From contig NZ_SACK01000001.1 in NCBI RefSeq assembly GCF_004005815.1, forward strand, positions 124,001 through 188,000: DNA of 64,000 nucleotides, written 5' to 3'. The notes under the pieces were generated by a model. The model did not search any database. It saw only the letters and a list, made by a program, of their open reading frames with translations, and was not told the origin of the DNA. Origin of the DNA: Mucilaginibacter limnophilus. GTDB lineage: Bacteria; Bacteroidota; Bacteroidia; Sphingobacteriales; Sphingobacteriaceae. Positions 52,606 through 60,258 of the stretch are shown here, piece by piece (position 1 is the stretch's first letter; each line of letters begins with the position of its first letter). The position numbers and the translations under genes are program-made.

Positions 52606-52923
52606 TTAGTTAAGGTCTTTTAAAATGTTATCTAATTGATCAAAACGGTCTTCCCACAACGCGCGGAAGCGCTCAAGCCAAATGTCAACCTCTTTCATTT
52701 TTTCAGGATTAAAATGATAATATATTTCACGGCCATGTTGCTCTTGCGTTACAACTTCACATTCAGCCAAAATTTGTATATGTTTTGATACCGCCTGCCT
52801 GGTTGTTTTAAAATGTTCGGCAAGCGCATTTGGTGTCATTGCCTGAAAAGCAAGCAATGAAATTATTGCCCTGCGGGTGGGGTCGGCAATGGCTTGGAAA
52901 ATATCACGACGAGTCATTTGCAA
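52606..52923 (-). CDS. ArsR-type winged-helix repressor
   Basis: A 105-residue winged helix protein: [20 protein letters not shown] and [20 protein letters not shown] form the helix-turn-helix. It has one Cys (AECEVV) and lacks a classical metal-binding cysteine set, so it probably responds to a non-metal signal. It begins the small operon with the AHSA1 gene. The palindrome ATTGCA-N8-TGCAAT overlaps its promoter and is the likely autoregulatory operator. Confidence 0.9.
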   Translation of the reverse strand: MQMTRRDIFQAIADPTRRAIISLLAFQAMTPNALAEHFKTTRQAVSKHIQILAECEVVTQEQHGREIYYHFNPEKMKEVDIWLERFRALWEDRFDQLDNILKDLN

Positions 52924-52930
52924 CTATTTG

Positions 52931-52966
52931 ATTGCAAATATATATGCAATTAGTTGGTTGCGCAAA
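52931..52966 (-). promoter_or_regulatory. Promoter and operator of the ArsR-type/AHSA1 operon
   Basis: On the minus strand TTTG (52963-52966) and TATATTTG (52935-52942) are 20 bases apart and fit the Bacteroidota -33/-7 elements. The palindrome ATTGCA-N8-TGCAAT (52931-52950) overlaps the -7 element, where a bound repressor would block transcription. Confidence 0.55.
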
Positions 52967-53031
52967 TTTTTTAATAAAAAAGTAAAGCTTAGTAACTAAA
53001 CTTTGTGAAATATTATTTTGAGGGAGATAGG

Positions 53032-53361
53032 TCAGAAATACAAAAGCCCCTTAGCAAAGCTAAAGGGCTCGATCAGTGGGCTACACTGATTATATCCTAT
53101 TAGTTGATTATTAATCACTTGAAAGAGCTTTACCCTGACCGCCTTCGGATCATTCATATACAAATTTACTAAATTATCTAAAGCTTTGTCCCCGTAAAAA
53201 ACGGTGACAGGTTTATTCAGCAACACACTCCGCACGTACTCGCTAAGTTTACGGAAACGTGTTTTTTTAAACAGGGTATTCAATAAATTGTATTCGGCCT
53301 GCTTGAATCTCGTCAGCATAACTCTTGTTAGTTTATCAGTGTCTGTTGCCGTTTTTATCAT
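53032..53361 (-). pseudogene. Truncated MobC-like mobilisation protein
   Basis: From the ATG at 53361, about 109 residues: FKKTRFRKLSEYVRSVLLNK and PVTVFYGDKALDNLVNLY match the N-terminal ribbon-helix-helix half of plasmid MobC relaxosome proteins. The usual C-terminal helix (ELNAIGNNxNQ) is missing. The last 12 codons instead run into a hairpin (AGCCC-TTAGC/GCTAA-GGGCT, about 53041-53066) that looks like a terminator. The gene is therefore probably a remnant cut at the element boundary. It lies next to the candidate oriT, as MobC genes do. Confidence 0.5.
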
Positions 53362-53420
53362 TTTAAAAAGCCGACTTCGGAGGTTTTTTGCCAGGACCGC
53401 TGCTGACTTCGGAGGCAGGG

Positions 53421-53478
53421 GCAAGATTCGTTTGTAATACAAACGTACATCTTGCTAACTGCTGCGCAGTAGGCAGTT
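53421..53478. repeat. Inverted-repeat cluster, candidate oriT
   Basis: GCAAGAT (53421-53427) and ATCTTGC (53449-53455) bracket the perfect palindrome CGTTTGTA-A-TACAAACG (53429-53445), and AACTGC-N10-GCAGTT follows (53457-53478). An 11-base direct repeat GACTTCGGAGG occurs at 53373 and 53405. Such repeat arrays beside a MobC gene are typical of transfer origins. No nick site can be proven. Confidence 0.35.
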
Positions 53479-53509
53479 TAATCCAGCTATCAGTGTTTCA
53501 ATCGGCATT

Positions 53510-53776
53510 TTATTTATTTGTTGTGGGCTTCGCCTTTTGTTGCAGGTAAAGTTCAAGTACCTTAATGGTGATTTCTTTCAATGAAATATCAAACTCGACG
53601 CCATGAGCTTTCACCAGTTTCAGCAGTGTCTTGGGAATCCAGTTATTGAATTGCATTTCAACTACTTTTTCCTGCTTATTATCTTTGACAGGCTGCACTT
53701 CCTGAATCGGCGTCTTGGGCGCTTCCTGTTTTAATTTGTTAGCCAGCCCGCCTAATTTTTCCTGGTAATTTTCCAT
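53510..53776 (-). CDS. Mobile-element accessory protein (DUF3408-like)
   Basis: 88 residues. The first half is a polar linker (LKQEAPKTPIQEVQPVKDNK). The second is a helical domain, FNNWIPKTLLKLVKAHGVEF and ITIKVLELYLQQK, reminiscent of the ribbon-helix-helix DNA-binding proteins found next to ParA in Bacteroidota mobilisable elements. It is one of the few intact genes in this element. The role is probably partition or DNA binding (inference). Confidence 0.45.
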   Translation of the reverse strand: MENYQEKLGGLANKLKQEAPKTPIQEVQPVKDNKQEKVVEMQFNNWIPKTLLKLVKAHGVEFDISLKEITIKVLELYLQQKAKPTTNK

Positions 53777-53948
53777 GACCTTTTTATAGATTTATGGAAT
53801 CATACACCCGCAATTGCCGATAGTATAGAATTGTAGATTTATAGCAAAACCTCCATAATGCTATATTTATAAAATTGTATAATGCTATTGATTTACAATT
53901 CCAGCATGCTATAATTTTAGATGCATAGTATTATAGAAATGTCGTTTA

Positions 53949-54552
53949 CTAGGTACTGATCGCGTTGACAATTTCTTCCGCAAGTGAAGTCATTTCGTCT
54001 TTGGCTTTCTGATCGCTGCCGTTAAGTACCCCCGCGGTCATTGATGAACGTGCAATGCTAACTCGATCACGGACAACGGTATTTAGCAATGGCACTTCCA
54101 TCGTTCCTGACAGATTCCTGACATCGTTGGTTATTCCGGATCTGGGTTTGACCATTTTCAGTACTATACCCGCACGAGTGGCAGGCGACTTACCGATCGC
54201 TTCTTTGATCAATGCAATTGTCGATCTGATTGCCATCGCATCAAAAAAACCTGCCTTGTCGGCACCAGTATAAAATCGGATTGTAGAAATAGCTCAGGCA
54301 ATTTGCTTGATAATAGGGCGGCGTATCAACGATGATCAGATCATACTGCAACTTTTGAATTTCGCCTAATTGATTCGCACTGATTATTGCCAGTTCCGGA
54401 AAATCTTCGCGAATATGGAACAAACTGCCTTGCAGGTCCGTGTCCACCAATGCTACGGCCAACTGATCATGAAAACATAAAGCGAGGTTCATTGCTAAAG
54501 TGCTTTTACCGATACCACCTTTCTGGTGCGCGATAGTGATTATTTTTGCCAT
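53949..54552 (-). pseudogene. ParA-family ATPase with two frameshifts
   Basis: The N-terminus is a clear ParA: IITIAHQKGGIGKSTLAMNLA carries the deviant Walker A, and LIIVDTPPY is Walker B. The frame breaks near 54310-54316; one more T in the TATTATC stretch gives YLSSKLPELFLQSDFILVPT. It breaks again near 54255-54262; one more A gives TKAGFFDAMAIRSTIALI, which runs on to AEEIVNAIST. Without these repairs no active ATPase would be made. The family partitions DNA and is common in such elements. Confidence 0.8.
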
Positions 54553-54625
54553 GATGATAGAATTATAAATTTATCGATTTGTATAATTATAGATGCTGCA
54601 TTAAAAAAATCAACTTGAAGCCAGA

Positions 54626-54648
54626 CGCAGGTTTTCACGCAGCCTGCG
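54626..54648. repeat. Hairpin downstream of the 54661 gene
   Basis: CGCAGG (54626-54631) and CCTGCG (54643-54648) can form a GC-rich hairpin. On the minus strand a T-run follows 17 bases later, so it may be a weak terminator, but the distance argues against it. Confidence 0.3.
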
Positions 54649-54660
54649 GCGCAGCTTGAC

Positions 54661-54917
54661 TTACTGCTCATGGTTAAATATCCACTCGCCGGCCAGCAAT
54701 TCCAGTTACGGTAAGGTGTTCCCTTCGCGCTGCGCCAGTCAGCTTTTTCAAAATGAGCGTAAAATTGTGCTGCCTCGTTCGGCAATCCTTTTTGGTCAAA
54801 GTAAATATCAACCAGTATTTTTTGCGGTGGCATTTCATTGCCAAAGCCTTTTTGCACTATCTTTTCGGGTTCTAGTGCAACCCGTTTGACCTTGCGCTTG
54901 GGTGTTTTAAACAACAT
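54661..54917 (-). pseudogene. Mobile-element hypothetical protein, frameshifted
   Basis: The coding-like part runs FKTPKRKVKRVALEPEKIV, then VDIYFDQKGLPNEAAQFYAH and SAKGTPYRNW. One extra A in the AA of TGGAATTG (about 54697-54703) joins this to KLLAGEWIFNHEQ and a TAA at 54661-54663. The unrepaired frame continues into a Cys/Trp-rich tail that looks random. This small protein type commonly lies between an excisionase HTH and ParA in Bacteroidota. Its function is unknown. Confidence 0.6.
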
Positions 54918-54966
54918 AGCGTAGCGTTTTGGCCAGACACCAATGTAATGCCCGGCCGGTTCAACA

Positions 54967-55312
54967 TCAGGTAGTTTTATTGCGGGCCATCATCAAGGTG
55001 ATGTCCTCGTAATCGTAGTAAATAGAGCCACCAATTTTTGTGAAGGGCAATATGCCGCTATCCCGTAGTGATTGAAGGAAACCGTGTGAGATACCCAGCA
55101 ACTTTTTGACCTCAACGGACTTTAGCCATCTTACCGGGCGCGCCGCTTACGCATTCTTTCATAGTGCGTTTTACTTCCTGAAGTATATCATTTTTAAAAT
55201 CTTCAAGGTCACCGAGGGTTAGTATCTGGTTCCGCGTAGGAACCATACCCATTGTTTTTGTTCTGTGTTCATTTGCTTTTTCCATATCTGTAAATTTTGA
55301 TTGGGCATCCAA
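54967..55312 (-). pseudogene. Excisionase-like HTH_17 protein, frameshifted
   Basis: The first segment (Met at 55285, or 55312) gives a helical N-terminus (LTLGDLEDFKNDILQEVKRT). At about 55125-55143 the frame must shift by one base to continue into the clear HTH_17/excisionase domain VRWLKSVEVKKLLGISHGFL, QSLRDSGILPFTKIGGSIYY, DYEDIT, stop TGA at 54967-54969. The family binds DNA and often directs excision. In its current state the HTH half would not be translated in frame. Confidence 0.65.
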
Positions 55313-55460
55313 GATGTGGAGAGAAAAAGGAACCTTTTGACAACTTGTGAGTTGATGGGGAGCTATTTAAGTTTACTTGAATCCGAAAAGACTGAAAGAA
55401 CAGAAAATTAATTGTGCGATCAGTGATTGCACAATTAATTTAAAGTATCTGATTTATAAA

Positions 55461-55643
55461 TTAAAATTTGAAGGCGATGTGAAGATGGCCGTCCAGCCCT
55501 TTGTTGATAATGGTTCGCAGGATAGATACTGGCACCTCCCCGATGTTATTTTCTGCTTTTGTGATGTAATATTTTGATAAGCCGCATTTATCGGCTAATT
55601 GCTGTTGAGTCATGTTTTGCGCAGACCGCGCCTGACGAACCAT
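55461..55643 (-). CDS. Xre/Cro-type HTH protein
   Basis: A 60-codon frame from the ATG at 55643, VRQARSAQNMTQQQLADKCG, SKYYITKAENN, covering a complete helix-turn-helix, then VSILRTIINKGLDGHLHIAF. The preceding bases continue in frame (KTIEEINQIST before Met) as if the true start lies about 18 codons upstream with a non-ATG codon or after a change. It is similar to the antitoxin-type HTH proteins near HipB. No toxin gene is recognisable beside it. Confidence 0.55.
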   Translation of the reverse strand: MVRQARSAQNMTQQQLADKCGLSKYYITKAENNIGEVPVSILRTIINKGLDGHLHIAFKF

Positions 55644-55684
55644 AGTGGATATTTGATTAATTTCTTCAATCGTTTTGATAATAA

Positions 55685-56047
55685 TTATTGATTGGGACGC
55701 TTTACTATCTCAAAAAACTCATTAATTACTTGGATGCTGACCTTAATGGCGACATCGCTTTTGATGATTCCTGAAGCCATAAGAAGACCGGCTTCTGTAA
55801 ACACCATCGGTATTTCTCCTTTACCAATCTTGAACGAGAGATCAGCCTGTTGCTGCAAGACCTGCCATTCTTCTAGGGTGGGCAAAAACACAAAATCTGG
55901 TGGAAAGCGCTGCTTGTTTCTACTAACGCGTTGCCTTAATAATTTAAGACTAACCTGAAACAGTGATGCTACATCCTCGTCAATCATTACTCTTTGTCCC
56001 CTTAACCAATGAACCTGGTTAAGGGGCTGTTGATCTTTCCCGCTCAT
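55685..56047 (-). CDS. ORF6N domain protein
   Basis: A 120-residue protein with the ORF6N domain (about 13-100): VHWLRGQRVMIDEDVASLFQ, LRQRVSRNKQRFPPDFVFLP and GEIPMVFTEAGLLMASGIIK. ORF6N/KilA-N-type proteins are typical of phages and mobile elements and are thought to bind DNA. The frame is intact. It lies immediately upstream of the Xre-type gene on the same strand, so the two may share a transcript. Confidence 0.8.
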   Translation of the reverse strand: MSGKDQQPLNQVHWLRGQRVMIDEDVASLFQVSLKLLRQRVSRNKQRFPPDFVFLPTLEEWQVLQQQADLSFKIGKGEIPMVFTEAGLLMASGIIKSDVAIKVSIQVINEFFEIVKRPNQ

Positions 56048-56109
56048 AAAAATTGCTTTTTAAGTTCGTCCTTGCTGGGCAAATAGAGCTTATACTCCCG
56101 GCTGAAAAT

Positions 56110-57083
56110 TTATTCGTTGTCAAGCGGAAACGTAAACTCTACTACCGCTTTGTTGTCTTCTTTGCAAAGGATGATACCGATCGTGGGTTTTTCGTCTTTC
56201 TCCTTTATTTTGCGATCATAATAATTGACATACATTTGCATTTGACCGATATCCTGATGCGTGAGTTTACCGATTTTCAGGTCGACCAGTACAAAGCATT
56301 TCAGTAAGCGGTTGTAAAAGCCTAGATCAATATAGAAATGGTCGCCTTCCAAAGTTATGCGGCGTTGACGGCCTTCAAAAAGAAAGCCCTTTCCCAATTC
56401 CAGCATAAAGTGTTCGAGTTTATTGATGACGGCAGTTTCGAGGTCATTCTCTGAATAGCGGTGATCTTCATTAAGATCGAGAAACTCCAGTATGAGCGGG
56501 CTTTTCAAAATATCGGTTGGACGTTGAATAATCTGACCGTCTTCGGCGAGTTTTTTTAAGCCATCCTTATCACGGCTTAAGGCCAGTCGTTCATAATAAG
56601 AAGAGTTGATCTGCCGTTGCAATTCCCTAACCGACCAATTGTTACGCGAGGTCTCCAGCCCCATAAAATTTTCCTTCCTGATCGTCCCTGACCTTCGTAA
56701 AGTTACATAATGTGACCAGCTCAAATTCAGGTCGGTTGGCAAATTCCGCATCACTGTTGCGGAATTTGTTTCGGGTTTCTCAAAATTACGAGACACTGTC
56801 TCGTAATTTTGAGAAACCATATAAAATAGGCGCATGTACTGGAGGTTATTTACAGAATAACCGCGTCCAAATACAGCAGTCAAATGCTGACTTAACTTAA
56901 ATATAGTATTAGTACCGTATTCAGCGTAGGACGCGCCACCTTGTTCATCTTCAACGATCATTCGGCCGATTTGAAAATAGGTCAGGACCATCGTTGAATT
57001 AACATGTTTGACTATGCTTGATCTCGCTGTTCGATCAATTCCTGGACTAATCGAAATAGCTTTTGTTGTTCTGACGGTATCAT
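56110..57083 (-). pseudogene. YhcG-like (DUF1016) PD-(D/E)XK nuclease, frameshifted near the start
   Basis: The main frame encodes about 293 residues: IGRMIVEDEQGGASYAEYGT, WSHYVTLRRS and, near the C-terminus, DLGFYNRLLKCFVLVDLKIG, the PD-(D/E)XK-type core (ID/F...VLVDLK). The true start is probably the ATG at 57083. The N-terminal MIPSEQQKLFRLVQELIEQ joins ARSSIVKHVNSTMVLTYF only if one base is added near 57026-57032. YhcG proteins occur with restriction systems and mobile elements and have an unclear role. ATG 57083 overlaps the recombinase stop (TAATG). Confidence 0.7.
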
Positions 57084-58365
57084 TAGCTAACTCTTTTTAA
57101 GTGGGAATTGGTGTTTGCTTTTCGGTTCGCTTTGCGCTTTGCTGCGTCCGGTTCTAATTTTTCACGCAGGACATGCATATCCTCGCTGATCTTTTTAAGC
57201 AGTACGCGGGCATAGATCTGCGTGGTAGCGATCTTAGTGTGCCCCATCATTTTACTTACGGTTTCAATAGGCACGTTATTAGCCAGCGTGATGGTGGTGG
57301 CAAAGGTGTGCCGGGCTACACCGAAGGTTAGCTTCTTTTTAATACCGACGATCTTGGCGATCTCTTTCAGATATACATTCGTCTTCTGGTTGGTAATGGT
57401 TGGAAATATCTTTCCTAGTGATACAGAACGCGGATGATCCTTATACTTATTCACGATTGCTAAGCCGACGCAAGAAGCGGTATATTGGTAGGCTCATTAC
57501 TTTTTTGGCGGAACAGTTTGAGCCATTTCCCATCCTCGCCCCGAACAATATTACCCCATCCAAATTCATCAGGTCGACGAACGATAAGCCGGTATAACAG
57601 GCAAACAAAAAGTAATCACGTATGACCTGCAAGGTTTCAGAGGCAAGGTCGTAGTTAATCAGTGACTGTAGTTCGTTGGTCGACAAAAAAGCTGTCTCTA
57701 CTTTCTTGTAACGGAACTTATAATTCTTGAACGGGTCAATGCTGATCCATTGCAATTTAAAAGCCAGGGTTGTCATCTTCCGCAGCCGGATAAGGTGTTT
57801 CATCACACCATTATTTTTAATGGCTGAAAGTGGTCTGCCGGCTTATGGCTTCGCAAATAGGTCTCAAAATCGATAATGAATTTGTAATCAATGTCCCGGA
57901 TGCGGATGTCCGTCGTGTTCATACGGGTCACGAGAAACTTTTCAAGATAGCGGCGGGTGACCGCATAATGTTTCAATGTGCTCCAGGTTAAGGCAGCCGA
58001 TGCGGTTTCATAACGATAATCCATCAGTTTGCTCAAAGTATAGGTCTCATCCGTGTCCTCACCCAGAAACATGGACTTTAATAATTGCGGGGTTACTTCT
58101 TTACCTGCGAGTTGCAACTGCTGGTAGTAGGTGGTAATAGTGAATTTAACCTGCTCCAGATAAGCATTCGTTTCTTTGGCCTCCGCTACTTTCAACTTCA
58201 GACCGCCGCGACCTTTGTCCCAATCGTCGACGTTCACATAATGCTTCAGGGCAAGCAAAACCCTGTCCTTGTTGATAGTGATGTAAGCATAAACATTCGT
58301 TTTTCCATCCCTTGCTTTTTCCTTTTAATGGTGAAGTTAACACCAAATGACTGCGCTGTTTTCAT
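57083..58365 (-). pseudogene. Tyrosine recombinase (integrase) with four frameshifts
   Basis: A Bacteroidota phage-type integrase of about 425 residues is readable only by adding one base at four places: about 58314-58322 (A-run), 57814-57818 (A-run), 57552-57558 (G-run) and 57457-57470 (T pair). In order the parts give RDGKTNVYAYITINKDRVLL, LALKHYVNVDDWDKGRGG, the core DIDYKFIIDFETYLRSHKP, then FACYTGLSFVDL, and the catalytic ARHTFATTITLANNVPIE with GHTKIATTQIYARVL (His, Arg, Tyr). All catalytic segments are present, but the gene is broken. It would have inserted the element at the tRNA-like site on its right. Confidence 0.85.
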
Positions 58366-58626
58366 TTTTTAACAGTTTTAAGTGAATAAATAATTGATTT
58401 ACAGCCCGATACAAGCCTGTGCACCTAAATCGCACGCAGGTCGCGGGAAATTGACCGATTTTCAGTCTTTCTGAGTACTTTTTGATCTATATTTAAAGCA
58501 ATTAAATATCTGATATACAATTCATTAAACCTTAAATGCGCCCCAAAATTAAAAACTAATTTCATGTAGCCGGAATGGGGTTCCAAGGGGTGTATCCGTA
58601 AGTACTGAAAAGGATTGGAATAAATG

Positions 58627-58662
58627 AAAAAACCCTCTAAATCAATGACTTAGAGGGTTTTT
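58627..58662. terminator. Bidirectional intrinsic terminator
   Basis: AAAACCCTCTAA (58629-58640) pairs with TTAGAGGGTTTT (58650-58661) around a nine-base loop, with A- and T-rich flanks. It separates the mobile element from the ars side. Confidence 0.85.
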
Positions 58663-58684
58663 AGCGGCGTTTAAATCGCTTTTT

Positions 58685-58707
58685 GTGCGCCCACCTGGGC
58701 TCGAACC
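58685..58707 (-). other. tRNA 3'-end-like fragment, candidate attachment site
   Basis: On the minus strand GGTTCGAGCCCAGGTGGGCG matches the T-loop and the 3' acceptor strand of a tRNA, but no matching 5' half, anticodon or D-arm is found in the next 100 bases. Fragments of this kind are left where a tyrosine recombinase has used a tRNA 3' end as attachment site. A direct repeat at the other end was not found in this window. Confidence 0.45.
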
Positions 58708-58833
58708 TTTTTCTAAAATGTGCTTATTATCAGCTTATTACAAAGAAAGTCAATCTTCAGGTGCTTAGTTAGGTGCCCACTTTATTGACTATTCAAATAT
58801 ACGAAAATGATAAAATTTGGAAAATTTGTTGTT

Positions 58834-58853
58834 ATATCGTAATATTGCGATAT
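58834..58853. promoter_or_regulatory. Candidate ArsR operator 1
   Basis: ATATCGTAATATTGCGATAT is a 20-base imperfect palindrome ending five bases before the arsR start codon. An almost identical site lies upstream of the next gene (59209). Autoregulation by ArsR is likely. Confidence 0.65.
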
Positions 58854-58858
58854 TAATT

Positions 58859-59191
58859 ATGGGCATCACCAAAACGGACATATTCAACAAGCAGCAAAAC
58901 GAGCTGGCAGTGCAGTTAAAAGCTATTGCGCATCCTGCACGTATTGCTATTTTGCAGCATATTATCGCAGCGAATGCTTGTATATGTGGTGATTTGGTTG
59001 AAGAACTCGGGCTTGCGCAGGCAACTATTTCACAACATTTGAAAGAGCTAAAAAACGCCGGGCTTATACAAGGCACTATAGAGGGTGTTAGCGTTTGTTA
59101 CTGCATTGAGCCGAAAGCCTGGAAAGCACTACAACTGGAACTAAATGTACTGTTTGGTTCTTACAAAGAAAAGCAAGACAATTGCTGTTAA
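58859..59191 (+). CDS. arsR: ArsR family arsenic-responsive repressor
   Basis: About 110 residues from the ATG at 58859, placed after the operator. The winged helix reads LKAIAHPARIAILQHIIA, then DLVEELGLAQATISQHLKEL. Cysteines at NACICGDLV, in the position of the classical metal-binding helix, plus a C-terminal CC suit As(III) sensing. It would repress the ars operon until arsenite binds. An upstream in-frame ATG at 58817 would run through the operator and is less likely. Confidence 0.93.
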   Translation: MGITKTDIFNKQQNELAVQLKAIAHPARIAILQHIIAANACICGDLVEELGLAQATISQHLKELKNAGLIQGTIEGVSVCYCIEPKAWKALQLELNVLFGSYKEKQDNCC

Positions 59192-59208
59192 AATTTTTTG
59201 AGTTAATC

Positions 59209-59226
59209 TATCGTAATATTGCAATA
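59209..59226 (+). promoter_or_regulatory. Candidate ArsR operator 2
   Basis: TATCGTAATATTGCAATA differs from operator 1 (58834) by one base over 18 positions and lies 17 bases before the start of the DUF6428 gene. The operon may thus have a second ArsR-controlled promoter. Confidence 0.6.
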
Positions 59227-59242
59227 AATAAAGCATGCAGCC

Positions 59243-59812
59243 ATGAATAATATAGAAGCAATCAACTGGAAAACCTTTAAGGATACCTTATTACAGCATT
59301 CGGACCTTGACCTGCAATTCCAATATGCAGAAGGCAAACTGGTAGATCCAGCTTACCATATCACCGAGATCAAACAAGCGCCGATCACTTCCGTGGATTG
59401 CGGCGGCGTAATGAATGCCTGGACAGAAATTATCGTACAGCTTTGGGTGCCGGAGGGCGAACAGCAAGAGCAATCGATGAAAGTAGGCAAAGCTTTATCT
59501 ATCGTGGATATCGTCGAGAAAATGCTGCCACTGAACCCCAACGGTACAGTAAAGATCGAGTTCGGTAACTCTGAATTTGATACCCGCCAAATGTTCCCCA
59601 ATGAAATGATCGTGAGTGAAAATGCTTTAACCGTTGACCTGCGCCCGGATGCGGTGCAATGCAAGGCTATTGGTCGCGGCGGCAATTGCGGCACGAATGA
59701 TAAGGGTGAGGAATGTTGTGCGCCTGCGGTCGTTGAAAAACCAAAAGTACAATTAGTGAACCTGGCTGCACCCGCTGAAGCCTGCTGCACACCGGGCGGG
59801 GGCTGCTGTTAA
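59243..59812 (+). CDS. DUF6428 arsenic-operon protein with Cys-rich tail
   Basis: 189 residues. The globular part (about 1-140) starts NNIEAINWKTFKDTLLQHSD and contains VDCGGVMNAWTEIIVQLWVP. The C-terminal 45 residues are rich in cysteines: GGNCGTNDKGEECCAPAV, then EACCTPGGGCC at the end, a plausible site for As(III) binding. This family is common in Bacteroidota ars operons between arsR and arsC, but its role is unproven. It may carry arsenite to the efflux pump or scavenge it (inference). Confidence 0.8.
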   Translation: MNNIEAINWKTFKDTLLQHSDLDLQFQYAEGKLVDPAYHITEIKQAPITSVDCGGVMNAWTEIIVQLWVPEGEQQEQSMKVGKALSIVDIVEKMLPLNPNGTVKIEFGNSEFDTRQMFPNEMIVSENALTVDLRPDAVQCKAIGRGGNCGTNDKGEECCAPAVVEKPKVQLVNLAAPAEACCTPGGGCC

Positions 59813-59823
59813 ACAACTTCATC

Positions 59824-60258
59824 ATGGAGATCAAAGCTGCGCAACCTTACAAAGCAGAAGTAGTTGAACTTTTAAGTTTGGCCAAACTACCTTATGCAGA
59901 TCTGCCGGAAACACTGAACAATTTCTTTGTCGCCATTAACGATGGCGAAGTCATCGGGGCCGCCGGAGTGGAGATCTACGGCAGTAATGGCCTATTGCGT
60001 TCGGTGGTCATTCACCCCAATTTCCGAAAACAAGGCATCGCCGCTCAACTCTTGCAAAAAATTGAAGCTACAGCCTTAGATCAAAACATGACCAAGCTTT
60101 TTCTGCTGACAGAAACAGCTCCTGGTCATTTTGAAAACCATGGCTTTAAACGCATCAGCCGGGAAGAAGTGCCCGAACCGTTAAAAGCTTCATCCGAATT
60201 TTCCCATGTCTGCCCGGTTTCGGCAGTCGTTATGTCAAAACCACTAATTAAATTATAA
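59824..60258 (+). CDS. GNAT acetyltransferase (ArsN-like)
   Basis: 144 residues of the GNAT fold: VIGAAGVEIYGSNGLLRSVV, HPNFRKQGIAAQLLQKIEAT (acetyl-CoA pyrophosphate-binding RKQGIA segment) and KLFLLTETAPGHFENHGFKR. Acetyltransferases in ars operons include ArsN1, which acetylates the arsenic-containing antibiotic arsinothricin, and ArsN2 of uncertain substrate. It starts 11 bases after the DUF6428 gene and shares the operon. Confidence 0.85.
   Translation: MEIKAAQPYKAEVVELLSLAKLPYADLPETLNNFFVAINDGEVIGAAGVEIYGSNGLLRSVVIHPNFRKQGIAAQLLQKIEATALDQNMTKLFLLTETAPGHFENHGFKRISREEVPEPLKASSEFSHVCPVSAVVMSKPLIKL

Larger units (their letters stand above)
53032..58707. mobile_element. Decayed mobilisable/integrative element
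   Basis: A run of minus-strand genes with element-type functions: MobC remnant, an 88-residue accessory protein, ParA, a Bacteroidota excisionase-like HTH protein, Xre HTH, ORF6N, a YhcG-like nuclease and a tyrosine recombinase. A candidate oriT lies at the left, and a tRNA-3'-end-like site beyond the recombinase at the right. Nearly every larger gene carries single-base frameshifts. The left boundary is not defined by a direct repeat that I can see, and no relaxase or conjugation genes are present. Confidence 0.6.
58366..58858. other. Intergenic stretch between recombinase and ars operon
   Basis: About 490 bases with no gene. It holds a terminator hairpin at 58627-58662, a tRNA-3'-end-like sequence at 58685-58707, and an ArsR operator at 58834-58853. 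The first 250 bases show nothing else I can support. Confidence 0.7.

Noticed and set aside
58708..58858. Complete tRNA gene around the T-loop-like sequence at 58685
   Set aside because: No anticodon arm, D-arm or 5' acceptor strand can be found on either side, so only a 3' fragment is supported.
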